Shown here piece after piece: positions 53,504 to 62,188 of a stretch of 64,000 nt of DNA (position 1 is its first letter; each line of letters opens with the position of its first letter). This DNA is from an uncultured Flavobacteriaceae bacterium (GTDB lineage: Bacteria > Bacteroidota > Bacteroidia > Flavobacteriales > Flavobacteriaceae): NCBI GenBank assembly GCA_905479065.1, contig CAJQLB010000012.1, positions 1-64,000 on the forward strand, written 5' to 3'. The position numbers and the translations under genes are program-made. The notes under the pieces were generated by a model. It was not told where the DNA came from and did no database searches. It saw only the letters and a list, made by a program, of their open reading frames with translations.

Positions 53504-55675
53504 TCATTTATCAGCAACCAATTCAAGTCGATTCAGATTAATGTTCGTTGTAAAAGCTCCATAATTCACAATAGCTTTATTTTTTTCAATTTTATCAATA
53601 CTACCTATGGCACGACCATCCTCAATACGAACACGGTCACCAACTTTTAAGGTTGGCTTTGGCTTTGGAAGAACTTTTAATGATTGTTTTGCTGCCTTTT
53701 TATTTTTCCGAATAATATTAACTTTTTGAGTAATTTCCTTTTCAAATTTTTTCTCTTTAACTTTTTTGGCCTGTCGTTCTTTTTGTGTGAGTTTAACTCG
53801 TTTAGAATTTTCAATTTGAACCAATTTAAACAACTCAGACATCAATTCTCGTTTTCGCTTATTATTAAAATATTTTTCCGATAAATCATTGACTTTTTGT
53901 CCTAAATAAATAAGTCTTTGATTACTGTCATACAATTCCTGGTAACTTTCTAACTTCTTTTTAATTTTAAGGTTAATGGCTTCTAATTTATCTGCCTCAG
54001 CTATTTTCTTCTTTTCATTTAATTTTAATGATTGCCCTGTTTTTTCTAATTTTGAACGCTCTTTTTGTAATTTGGCTATGGTTGCATCAAAGCGTACTTT
54101 AGATCGTTCAATCTTCTTTTTTGACTTGTTTATTAGATTAAAGGGGATGCCGTTTTTTTGAGCTACTTCAAAAGTAAATGAGGAACCCGCTTGCCCAAGT
54201 GCTAATCGATATTTTGGTTCTAGAGAATGTTCATCAAATAACATATTAGCGTTAATCATAAATTGCTTTTCATTCGCTAATAACTTTAAATTTGAATAAT
54301 GTGTTGTAATAATACCAAACGCTTTACGGTCATAAAAAACCTCAAGAAATGTCTCTGCTAAAGCTCCGCCTAATTCGGGATCTGACCCCGTTCCAAATTC
54401 ATCAATTAAAAAAAGTGTGTTCTTATCACATCTTTTTAGAAAATAATTCATTTGCTTCAGGCGATAACTATAAGTACTCAAATGATTTTCAATAGACTGA
54501 TTATCTCCAATGTCAGTAAGTATTTTGCTAAATAAACAAACTTTACTTCCTTCATGCACTGGTATTAGCATACCGCTTTGAAGCATCAATTGTAACAAAC
54601 CAACCGTTTTAAGTGTAATACTCTTTCCACCTGCGTTAGGACCTGAAATAACCACAATTCTGTGCTCAAGTGACAAACTAATTGTTTGCGGAAATGTCTT
54701 TTTTTTATTTTCTAGATTAGTTAGATAGAGTAGTGGATGGAAGGCATCTCGTAAATACATGCTTTGGTCTTCTACAAGTTCTGGTAGACATGCCGACATC
54801 GATTTGGCATACTTAGCTTTTGCTGAGATGACATCAATTGTCGTTAACAACGACTGATAGCTTTGTAGTAGCGGTTCATAAGTCCTTATGATATTCGTGA
54901 TGTTTTTTAAAATACGTACAACTTCTTCCCCTTCTTCGTATTGAAGATTATTTAATTCTCTACTGTATTTTAAGGTAACCTCAGGCTCTATATAAATGAT
55001 ACTTCCTGTCTTACTTCCTCCCATGATGGCACCTTTCACTTTACGCCTATACATCGCTTTGACAGCTAATACACGTTTGTTATCTACAACAGATTCTCTT
55101 ATGTCATCCAAATAATCTAATCTGTGGTAGTTGTTTAAAGCGCTTGTGAAGCTTGAATTTATTTTTCCTTTTATTTTATTAATACTTCTTCTAATCTCGG
55201 ATAAAAGCAGCGATGCATGATCTTTAACATCGCCAAAACGGTCTACGATTTCGTCAATATTATTAACGAGTTGCGATGTTATTTCTATGTGAGAAGTAAA
55301 CAATCTTAAATTTGGATAGTATTCATCAAACTTTTCAAAAAATTTAAGAAGATCATTTGAGGTCAATGAAATGGCTACAATTTTTTGTAAACTGGAAGTT
55401 TCTAAATATGTGTTTTCAATTTGCAATAATTTTAGTTCCTTTGAAATTGTATCAAAACCATGGTTTGGTATGCGATTATTATTGATAAAAGAGGATAGAT
55501 ATTCATCAGTAAGACGCAAACCTAGAAGTAAGGTTTTTTTATCTTGGTAAGGTTTAATTTCTAATACTTTTTCTTTTCCTAGCTGAGTAATACAATAGTC
55601 ACTCACTTGATTCAGTACAGTAGAAAATTCTAAATCTTTAAGCGTTTTATGGGGGATATCAATCATTGACTGCAT
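53504..55675 (-). CDS. MutS2-type ATPase lacking a Smr domain
   Basis: 723 aa; a second ATG three codons in (MIDIPHKTLKDLEF) may be the true start. The N-terminal MutS core and lever domain (about 1-320) lead to the ATPase domain with Walker A SGPNAGGKSITLKT near 345 and the Walker B region TLFLIDEFGTGSDP. Long Lys-rich coiled-coil follows (about 515-650). A KOW-like C-terminus VGDRVRIEDGRAIGSIDKIEK ends the protein. Classical MutS2 adds a C-terminal Smr nuclease domain, which is absent here. MutS2 proteins act on recombination intermediates or on stalled, collided ribosomes. It is divergent from ung. Confidence 0.9.
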   Translation of the reverse strand: MQSMIDIPHKTLKDLEFSTVLNQVSDYCITQLGKEKVLEIKPYQDKKTLLLGLRLTDEYLSSFINNNRIPNHGFDTISKELKLLQIENTYLETSSLQKIVAISLTSNDLLKFFEKFDEYYPNLRLFTSHIEITSQLVNNIDEIVDRFGDVKDHASLLLSEIRRSINKIKGKINSSFTSALNNYHRLDYLDDIRESVVDNKRVLAVKAMYRRKVKGAIMGGSKTGSIIYIEPEVTLKYSRELNNLQYEEGEEVVRILKNITNIIRTYEPLLQSYQSLLTTIDVISAKAKYAKSMSACLPELVEDQSMYLRDAFHPLLYLTNLENKKKTFPQTISLSLEHRIVVISGPNAGGKSITLKTVGLLQLMLQSGMLIPVHEGSKVCLFSKILTDIGDNQSIENHLSTYSYRLKQMNYFLKRCDKNTLFLIDEFGTGSDPELGGALAETFLEVFYDRKAFGIITTHYSNLKLLANEKQFMINANMLFDEHSLEPKYRLALGQAGSSFTFEVAQKNGIPFNLINKSKKKIERSKVRFDATIAKLQKERSKLEKTGQSLKLNEKKKIAEADKLEAINLKIKKKLESYQELYDSNQRLIYLGQKVNDLSEKYFNNKRKRELMSELFKLVQIENSKRVKLTQKERQAKKVKEKKFEKEITQKVNIIRKNKKAAKQSLKVLPKPKPTLKVGDRVRIEDGRAIGSIDKIEKNKAIVNYGAFTTNINLNRLELVADK

Positions 55676-55691
55676 TACATTTTAAAAAGCT

Positions 55692-55735
55692 CAAAGTTAC
55701 GTATTAGTATTGAATAAAGAAATAATGTAATTTTG
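55692..55735. promoter_or_regulatory. Divergent -7 elements between mutS2 and ung
   Basis: TAACTTTG on the minus strand (55692-55699) and TAATTTTG on the plus strand (55728-55735) both match TAnnTTTG exactly. For ung a TTG at 55710-55712 sits at a short spacing of 15. No TTG is clear for mutS2. Confidence 0.45.
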
Positions 55736-55779
55736 TTATAAGCCTAAAATTCTAGACACAACGGCCTATTAGCATTATA

Positions 55780-56445
55780 ATGATAATTAATATTCATAAT
55801 AGTTGGGAACCTCAATTGAGAAAAGAATTTAATAAACCTTATTTTAAGGAATTAAATAATTTTGTGGTTGATGAATATAAAAACTACACATGTTACCCTC
55901 CAGAAAAAGATATTTTTGCTGCTTTTAACAATTGTCATTTTAATGATGTAAAAGTCGTAATACTTGGTCAAGATCCCTATCACGGAGGTGGCCAGGCTAA
56001 CGGGTTGTGTTTTTCTGTGAATGAACAACAAAAGCAGCCTCCTTCTCTAATAAATATTTTAAAGGAAATTAAAAATGATATAGGAATGACATCTGCGACC
56101 AAGGGAAATTTAGAAACTTGGTCTAAACAAGGCGTCCTATTGTTAAATACAACACTAACAGTACGAGAGCATGAACCAGGTAGTCATCAAAAGCAAGGTT
56201 GGGAAATATTTACAGATTTCGTCATTAAAATGATATCAGAAAGTGAGCATCCTACTGTCTTTTTGCTTTGGGGAGGAATGGCTAAAAAGAAAAGACATCT
56301 TATTGATAATACAGCTAATCATATTTTATCTTGTGGCCATCCTTCTCCGTTGAGTGCCAATCGAGGCTACTGGTTTGGCAACAGGCATTTTAGTAAAACT
56401 AACTCCCTGTTGCAGCAAGAGGGGAAGCTACCGATTTTGTGGTAG
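55780..56445 (+). CDS. ung: Uracil-DNA glycosylase (family 1)
   Basis: 221 aa. The catalytic water-activating motif GQDPYHGGGQANGLCFSV holds Asp65 and His68. The second motif HPSPLSANRGYWFG holds His187 and the minor-groove loop. Both match E. coli Ung positions closely. It removes uracil from DNA to start base-excision repair. The start ATG at 55780 follows a possible promoter 45 bases upstream. Confidence 0.97.
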   Translation: MIINIHNSWEPQLRKEFNKPYFKELNNFVVDEYKNYTCYPPEKDIFAAFNNCHFNDVKVVILGQDPYHGGGQANGLCFSVNEQQKQPPSLINILKEIKNDIGMTSATKGNLETWSKQGVLLLNTTLTVREHEPGSHQKQGWEIFTDFVIKMISESEHPTVFLLWGGMAKKKRHLIDNTANHILSCGHPSPLSANRGYWFGNRHFSKTNSLLQQEGKLPILW

Positions 56446-56919
56446 CTGGAATATTAATCTTTTTGGAAAACACATTTGATTTTTTTGCGTTGGAAATCTT
56501 TCTTGTTTTGTTACAACTAAACTTTAATAAAATAAAATTCAAACAAACAAGAAAAAAAAGTATCACTGAGATTGAGAAAATCATGAAAAGTGCTGGGTTA
56601 CGTTTCAAGTAAACTTAATAAAATAATAGTTAATCACAAAAAATTAGCTTGATTATTTTGTAATGCAAGTTAATATAGGACTTTCGTTAAATATTTTGTT
56701 TTTAATTACTTAAAATATTTTATGGTTGCAAATAGGAATTAGGATTCCGATTCAATCGGCTATTATAAGAACAGCTTTTCCCATCAGAGATATCGCTAAA
56801 GACATGGTTTATATAAGATATTTAATGCCGTATTCTTTTCACATATGAAAACACATCAGCATACTTTTGGACGTATTAGACAACATATTAATTTTAAATA
56901 ATAACATAAACATGCAATG
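56446..56919. other. 474-bp gene-poor spacer
   Basis: AT-rich stretch between ung and the convergent nucleoside phosphorylase gene. It holds a 9-bp AT-only inverted repeat (AAATATTTT...AAAATATTT, about 56687-56720). Two mutually exclusive short hairpins share bases 56747-56748 (GGAAT/ATTCC at 56735-56748 and CCGAT/ATCGG at 56747-56759). A plus-strand TACTTTTG at 56862-56869 has no gene after it. A minus-strand frame of 69 codons (56399-56608) overlaps the end of ung and is doubtful. No clear RNA gene or terminator was seen. Confidence 0.5.
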
Positions 56920-57789
56920 CTAACTTGCTATTTTATTTAAACAATAAAGAATAAGTTGTTCAACGGTAAGACTCGGATTTTTACTGAATGTTTTATTAGG
57001 GCGATTAGCAATAATCGCATTCATTGACAAGGCATGATGCCCTAATAATTTTGACATCCCATAAATTACAGCGGTTTCCATTTCATAATTTGTAATGTTA
57101 ATTCCTTCAAAATTAAACACATCCATTCGCTCATTTAACAACGTGTCTTGTAATGGAAGTCGAAGTATTCTCCCTTGAGGTCCATAGAAGCCTCCGGCAG
57201 TTGCTGTTAAGCCCTTCAAAACGAAGGAGCTATCAAATAACTTCTCTAATTTTTTACTATTTTCAAAAACCACAGGTTTCGCTTTGTTAATGCTCCAATT
57301 CGTAAAATCAACAAAGGCTTTCTCTAAGCGTGGATTTGTAATCCCATCAATATCATAAAAATGAAGCATCCCATTAAGGTCCATCCCATGAGTACTTAAT
57401 ACAAAAGCATCAACAGGAATATTTGATTGTAATGACCCCGAAGTACCAACCCTTATAATATTTAAGGAAGTTAATTCCTTTTTAATTTTTCTAGTTTCTA
57501 AATCAATATTGACCAAAGCATCTAATTCGTTCATTACAATATCTATATTATCAGGTCCGATACCTGTTGAAATAACAGTCAATCGTATTCCTCGAAATAA
57601 TCCTGTATGCGTCTTGAATTCTCTTTTTTGTTTTTTAATTTCAATGGTATCGAAATGTTTTGAAATTTTTGCAACACGATCTTGATCTCCAACAAAAATA
57701 ATGGTGTCAGCAATATCTGCTGGTTTCAAATTTAGGTGGTAAACACTACCATCTTGATTTAGTATAAGTTCAGATTCTTTAATGGGCAT
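56920..57789 (-). CDS. Nucleoside phosphorylase (uridine phosphorylase-like)
   Basis: 289 aa of the NP-I fold. The phosphate-binding motif FVGDQDRVAKISKHF lies near residue 32. VISTGIGPDNIDIVMNEL near 92 and IRVGTSGSLQSNI near 132 follow the uridine phosphorylase pattern. TNYEMETAVIYGMSKLLG near 233 provides the ribose-contact Glu. It cleaves a nucleoside with phosphate into base and ribose-1-phosphate. Which nucleoside is used is uncertain. Its start overlaps the DUF1835 gene by 11 bases, so the two are translationally coupled. Confidence 0.88.
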   Translation of the reverse strand: MPIKESELILNQDGSVYHLNLKPADIADTIIFVGDQDRVAKISKHFDTIEIKKQKREFKTHTGLFRGIRLTVISTGIGPDNIDIVMNELDALVNIDLETRKIKKELTSLNIIRVGTSGSLQSNIPVDAFVLSTHGMDLNGMLHFYDIDGITNPRLEKAFVDFTNWSINKAKPVVFENSKKLEKLFDSSFVLKGLTATAGGFYGPQGRILRLPLQDTLLNERMDVFNFEGINITNYEMETAVIYGMSKLLGHHALSMNAIIANRPNKTFSKNPSLTVEQLILYCLNKIAS

Positions 57790-58720
57790 TATAAGTAGTA
57801 TTTATAAGTTTATTTTGTTTTTGATGAAAATAATAATCAGATCGTTTCGCTCCGCCAAAGGATATATTATTATCGATGTGATTGAAAAAATTTTGCTTGT
57901 TATTCAGGGCTTCATGACCAAATCGATTTAATACTACTTCATTTTTATTGATATTAAAAAAGAACTCTAAGTAATCAATAATTCGTTCTATTTGCAGATC
58001 TCCATATCCATAGTAACCTTGATAGTTGAGAACGTATCCCAATAAATGATGCTTCGATTTTATATCCTGCTCATGAACAATTTCGAGGATGTGTTTCTCA
58101 AGTCTTGAAAGTCCATTCTGTGAATCAGGAAAGCGTTTTAAATGGGCTTTCAAACAACTATTTAAATATTTAAATGAGGTACTCTTTAAAATATAAGGTT
58201 TGATTAAATTATGATTATCTCCACAATAAATTTTCCATAGAATTGATGCGGTATCAATATCATTTTCTGTTAAAACAATACGATTGTCAAAATGCTCTAT
58301 TAATTGTGACTCATTTAATTCTGAAAGACTTTTTAATTCAGAAACTCCTTTTATTCTTCCGCTACAAACTAAAGACAGAGGAAGTGATACATTTTTTTGC
58401 TGCAATAAACTAATAATTGCAATCAAGTTGACATGACAAAATAAATCATACTCAAACCAAAGTATGATGTCAGAATAGTCATCGAGGTTGTTGAAAATTT
58501 TTAAATCCTCTTGAAAGGCATATTCATCAATTTCAATTTGATAAAAGTCACTTAAAAATGCTTTTCGAATATTTAAAAACTGTTGAGAGTCAACTATTTC
58601 GCATGTTGGTCCTTCACTAAGCATTTCATGCCACGTAAAAAACTCTCCACGTATATTGAGATCTTTGAGATAATTGGTGAGACATGAGCCATTTGTAATA
58701 TGTAGGAATCTATTTGTCAT
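57779..58720 (-). CDS. DUF1835 domain protein
   Basis: 313 aa, no signal peptide. The N-terminal pattern FLHITNGSCLTNYLKDL and GEFFTWHEMLSEGPTCEI, then DIILWFEYDLFCHVN near 88, is typical of DUF1835. The second half, with AHLKRFPDSQNGLSRLEKHIL near 200, resembles the DUF3658-type C-terminal part. Its biochemical role is unknown. It overlaps the nucleoside phosphorylase gene by 11 bases and follows the SUI1-like gene by 3, so these genes probably form one transcript. Confidence 0.85.
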   Translation of the reverse strand: MTNRFLHITNGSCLTNYLKDLNIRGEFFTWHEMLSEGPTCEIVDSQQFLNIRKAFLSDFYQIEIDEYAFQEDLKIFNNLDDYSDIILWFEYDLFCHVNLIAIISLLQQKNVSLPLSLVCSGRIKGVSELKSLSELNESQLIEHFDNRIVLTENDIDTASILWKIYCGDNHNLIKPYILKSTSFKYLNSCLKAHLKRFPDSQNGLSRLEKHILEIVHEQDIKSKHHLLGYVLNYQGYYGYGDLQIERIIDYLEFFFNINKNEVVLNRFGHEALNNKQNFFNHIDNNISFGGAKRSDYYFHQKQNKLINTTYNAH

Positions 58721-58723
58721 AGA

Positions 58724-59056
58724 TTACCCACCTACACGTTTAACATAAAATCCTTTGTTTTTTAAAATAGTCATGATATCATCTCGATAATCTCCTTGTA
58801 AAATAATAGCGTTATGCTTGACAGTGCCACCTACACTCAACGTTTTCTTTAGTTCTTTTGTTAGTTCTTTTAAATTCTTCAATGGGCCTTGGTAATTTTC
58901 TATTATCGTAATTACTTTACCATGTCGCTTTTCGTATTTACAAACTAAGGGGTCTTCTTGTATAGCAATAGGCTCTTCTTTCGGTATAGGGCCTGTGGTG
59001 TTTGTCGATATGTGATCCGGAAACAACTGTTTTAACTGATCTTCTAAATCCATCAT
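58724..59056 (-). CDS. SUI1/eIF1-like translation initiation factor (YciH family)
   Basis: 110 aa. The C-terminal ~75 residues form the SUI1 fold: YEKRHGKVITIIENYQG, then LKELTKELKKTLSVGGTVK and IILQGDYRDDIMTILKNKGF. Bacterial members resemble eIF1 and may check initiation fidelity, though in bacteria the role is poorly known. The N-terminal 35 residues are flexible. It overlaps the oxygenase stop by four bases (ATGA type) and lies three bases before the DUF1835 gene. Confidence 0.92.
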   Translation of the reverse strand: MMDLEDQLKQLFPDHISTNTTGPIPKEEPIAIQEDPLVCKYEKRHGKVITIIENYQGPLKNLKELTKELKKTLSVGGTVKHNAIILQGDYRDDIMTILKNKGFYVKRVGG

Positions 59057-60012
59057 TTTTTAATCAAGCCCAATTCGATTAAGCGTTCATCTAAAAACTC
59101 TCCTGCTGAAATATCTTCATACAATTTTGGATGATTTTCATCAATACAATTATCTAACACATCCAATCTCATATCACTAATAGGGTGCATGAAAAATGGG
59201 ATAGAATAACGTGATTTACCCCAAAGTTCTCTCGGAGGATTAATCACCCTATGAATTGTAGATTTTAATTTATTATTGGTGTGACGTGATAGCATATCTC
59301 CTACATTAATCATGAGTTCATCAGAGTCAGCAATAGCGTCCAACCACTCTCCATCATTATTTTGCACTTGCAACCCTCTTCCTTGAGCTCCCATTAATAA
59401 GGTAATTAAATTGATATCACCGTGAGCAGCAGCTCTTACAGCATCATTAGGTTCATTTAAAATAGGAGGATAATGAATTGGTCTTAAAATGCTATTACCT
59501 TTAAAAATAAATTCATCAAAATAGGTTTCTTCTAAATCGAGATGTAGTGCCAACGCCCTAAGAACATATTTTGCAGTTTTTTCCAACATTTCATATGTGT
59601 CTTTTCCAACTGTATTAAAATCTGGTAGTTCACCGACAATTACATTTTTTGGATATTCCTGTGCCAGTTTGTCATCATCATCCACGTACTGCCCAAAATG
59701 CCAAAATTCTTTCAAATCACCCTCTTTTCGTCCTTTTGCACTTTCTTTTCCAAAAGAAACATAACCTCTTTGTCCACCGATTCCATGAACTTCATATTTC
59801 TGTTTCGTCCCAATTGGTAAAGAAAAAAAAGATTTGATTTGTTGATAAAGTTGATCGATTAATTCATCATTTAGAAAATGTCCTTTTAGAGCAACAAAGC
59901 CAATCTCCTCATAAGCTTTCCCAATATCACTGATAAATTGGTTTTTAATGGCCTTGTCATCAGACAAAAAATCTCTCAGGTCAACACTCGGAATTTTATT
60001 CATTGTATTCAT
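59053..60012 (-). CDS. Isopenicillin N synthase-family 2-oxoglutarate/Fe(II) oxygenase
   Basis: 319 aa, double-stranded beta-helix fold. The iron ligands His197, Asp199 and His254 lie in AAAHGDINLITLLM and STIHRVINPP. Arg268 and Ser270 (SRYSIPFF) are the 2-oxoglutarate-binding RxS. The N-terminal DIOX_N part contains EIGFVALKGHFL. Family members hydroxylate or oxidise small molecules; the substrate is unknown, and the family name does not imply penicillin synthesis. It heads a minus-strand run with SUI1, DUF1835 and a nucleoside phosphorylase, and is divergent from the E1 fusion. Confidence 0.92.
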   Translation of the reverse strand: MNTMNKIPSVDLRDFLSDDKAIKNQFISDIGKAYEEIGFVALKGHFLNDELIDQLYQQIKSFFSLPIGTKQKYEVHGIGGQRGYVSFGKESAKGRKEGDLKEFWHFGQYVDDDDKLAQEYPKNVIVGELPDFNTVGKDTYEMLEKTAKYVLRALALHLDLEETYFDEFIFKGNSILRPIHYPPILNEPNDAVRAAAHGDINLITLLMGAQGRGLQVQNNDGEWLDAIADSDELMINVGDMLSRHTNNKLKSTIHRVINPPRELWGKSRYSIPFFMHPISDMRLDVLDNCIDENHPKLYEDISAGEFLDERLIELGLIKK

Positions 60013-60091
60013 TTTTGTTTATGTAGTAAAACAAATATAACGAAAATTGAATCGAAATGTCTTTGGTAAAATTATAAACCTCTAAAAGTAA

Positions 60092-60121
60092 TTTGACTAT
60101 GACTAAATTTTGCTATTTTTG
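60092..60121 (+). promoter_or_regulatory. Flavobacterial promoter of the E1 fusion gene
   Basis: TTTG at 60092-60095 and TATTTTTG at 60114-60121 are separated by 18 bases, an exact consensus match. Transcription would start near 60127, which rules out the upstream TTG at 60110 and supports the ATG at 60140. Confidence 0.78.
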
Positions 60122-60139
60122 AATATACAAATTTATCTA

Positions 60140-62146
60140 ATGGGCATCGCAACCAATACTGATTTAACAATTTCATACCATAAAAAGAACCTTGATAATT
60201 CCACATTATTGACACTTTACAAGAACATGTGTAAACCTCGAATGATTGAGGAAAAAATGCTCATTCTTTTACGTCAAGGAAAAATTTCCAAATGGTTTTC
60301 TGGTATCGGTCAGGAAGCGATCTCTGTAGGTGTCACAATGGCTCTAAACAAGGAAGAATATATACTTCCCATGCACAGAAATTTAGGTGTATTTACCACT
60401 AGAGACATTCCGTTATTTCGATTGTTTTGCCAGTGGCAAGGCAAATTACCCGGTTTTACAAACGGTCGAGATCGTTCCTTTCATTTTGGATCTCAAGAAT
60501 TTAATATTGTCGGAATGATATCTCATTTAGGACCACAATTAGGAGTAGCAGATGGCATTGCATTGGCTAGTTTGCTTAAAAACAAAAATACAGTTACGGC
60601 AGTTTTTACGGGTGAGGGGGGAACAAGTGAAGGTGATTTTCATGAGGCATTAAATGTCGCTTCAGTATGGAAACTACCTGTTATTTTTTGTATCGAAAAC
60701 AATGGCTATGGTTTATCAACTCCTACACATGAACAATATAATTGTAAACATTTAGCAGATAGAGGAAAAGGTTATGGTATTGAATCTTTTATAGTAGATG
60801 GCAATAATATCCTAGAAGTATATGACAAAGTATCAAAATTAGCTACTAGTGTACGAAAAAAACCACGACCAATTTTAATTGAATTTAAAACTTTTAGGAT
60901 GCGTGGTCATGAGGAAGCAAGCGGCACAAAATATGTCCCTCAAGAATTACTAAGTACTTGGTCTAAAAAAGATCCACTATTAAATTTTCGTTCATATTTA
61001 ATGAATTTAGGTATTTTAAATGAAGCATCTGACAATGAACTCAAAGAAAAGTTTACAAAAGAAATAACGGGTGCTCTAAAAAAAGCAAATGCGGAACCTA
61101 AAATAATCCCTAATAGATCCAAAGAATTAAATGATGTTTTTAAAACGTATTCTTACAAAGAATCTAAAGAAAAAGATAAAACAAAAGAAATTCGATTTGT
61201 TGACGCTATTTCAGAGGGTTTAAAACAATCTATGAGTAAACATTCCGATCTTGTTATCATGGGACAGGATGTTGCAGATTATGGAGGCGTATTTAAAGTC
61301 ACAGAGGGTTTTGTAGAGGCTTTTGGAAAAGAACGTGTTCGTAACACACCAATTTGCGAATCTGCTATCGTTGAAGCGGGCATGGGTTTATCCATTGCTG
61401 GTATGAAAAGTGTAATTGAAATGCAATTTGCTGATTTTGTAAGTTCCGGATTTAATCCTGTTGTTAACTATTTGGCTAAATCACATTACAGGTGGAATCA
61501 AAACGCAGATGTCGTGCTGAGAATGCCTTGTGGTGCAGGAGTTGCTGCCGGACCTTTTCACTCCCAAACGAATGAGGCCTGGTTCACTAAAACACCAGGA
61601 TTAAAAGTCGTATATCCGGCTTTTCCAATTGACGCCAAAGGATTACTTAATACGGCTGTGAATGATCCAAATCCTGTTTTGTTTTTTGAACATAAAGCCT
61701 TGTACAGAAGTATCAGGCAAGAAGTCCCAACAAACTATTATACCATTCCTTTTGGTAAAGCATGTTTGCATCAAACAGGCGAGGATGTGTCAATTATAAC
61801 GTATGGTGCCGCTGTTCATTGGGCACTGAATGTTTTAAAAAAACATCCAGAAATTCAGGCAGACCTTGTAGATTTAAGAACATTATGTCCTCTCGACAGA
61901 GAATCCATTATAAGTTCCGTTGTAAAAACAGGTAAAGCTATCATCCTCCAGGAGGATTCTTTATTTGGTGGGATCGCATCAGACATTTCCGCTTTAATAA
62001 TGGAAGAATGTTTTGAGCATTTAGATGCTCCTGTAAAGCGTGTGGCAAGCATGGAAACTCCCATTCCGTTTATAGGGGAACTGGAAGAACAATATTTACC
62101 AAAAGAAAGATTTGAAAAGACTTTATTAGAACTCCATAAATATTAA
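60140..62146 (+). CDS. Fused E1 alpha/beta subunits of a 2-oxo acid dehydrogenase (branched-chain type)
   Basis: 668 aa from the ATG at 60140. The alpha half (about 1-330) has KWFSGIGQEAISVGVTMAL and the thiamine diphosphate motif GEGGTSEGDFHEALN...NNGYG (about 158-187). The beta half (about 340-668) has VIMGQDVADYGGVFKVTEGF, CESAIVEAGMGLS and MRMPCGAGVAAGPFHS. It should decarboxylate branched-chain or related 2-oxo acids and pass the acyl group to an E2 lipoyl subunit, which is not in the window. A single-chain E1 is common in Bacteroidota. Confidence 0.93.
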   Translation: MGIATNTDLTISYHKKNLDNSTLLTLYKNMCKPRMIEEKMLILLRQGKISKWFSGIGQEAISVGVTMALNKEEYILPMHRNLGVFTTRDIPLFRLFCQWQGKLPGFTNGRDRSFHFGSQEFNIVGMISHLGPQLGVADGIALASLLKNKNTVTAVFTGEGGTSEGDFHEALNVASVWKLPVIFCIENNGYGLSTPTHEQYNCKHLADRGKGYGIESFIVDGNNILEVYDKVSKLATSVRKKPRPILIEFKTFRMRGHEEASGTKYVPQELLSTWSKKDPLLNFRSYLMNLGILNEASDNELKEKFTKEITGALKKANAEPKIIPNRSKELNDVFKTYSYKESKEKDKTKEIRFVDAISEGLKQSMSKHSDLVIMGQDVADYGGVFKVTEGFVEAFGKERVRNTPICESAIVEAGMGLSIAGMKSVIEMQFADFVSSGFNPVVNYLAKSHYRWNQNADVVLRMPCGAGVAAGPFHSQTNEAWFTKTPGLKVVYPAFPIDAKGLLNTAVNDPNPVLFFEHKALYRSIRQEVPTNYYTIPFGKACLHQTGEDVSIITYGAAVHWALNVLKKHPEIQADLVDLRTLCPLDRESIISSVVKTGKAIILQEDSLFGGIASDISALIMEECFEHLDAPVKRVASMETPIPFIGELEEQYLPKERFEKTLLELHKY

Positions 62147-62188
62147 AAATAAGACAACATCAGTCATTGATACTCTGTATCTTATGTG

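Noticed and set aside
56399-56608. Minus-strand 69-codon frame with one hydrophobic helix
   Set aside because: It needs a TTG start, overlaps the ung 3' end, and its tail is the reverse complement of conserved ung codons.
56862-56869. Plus-strand promoter TACTTTTG
   Set aside because: No TTG at a fitting distance and no plus-strand gene follows; the next gene is on the minus strand.
59053-60012. Penicillin biosynthesis gene
   Set aside because: Only the iron and 2-oxoglutarate motifs are shared; no NRPS or other cluster gene is present.
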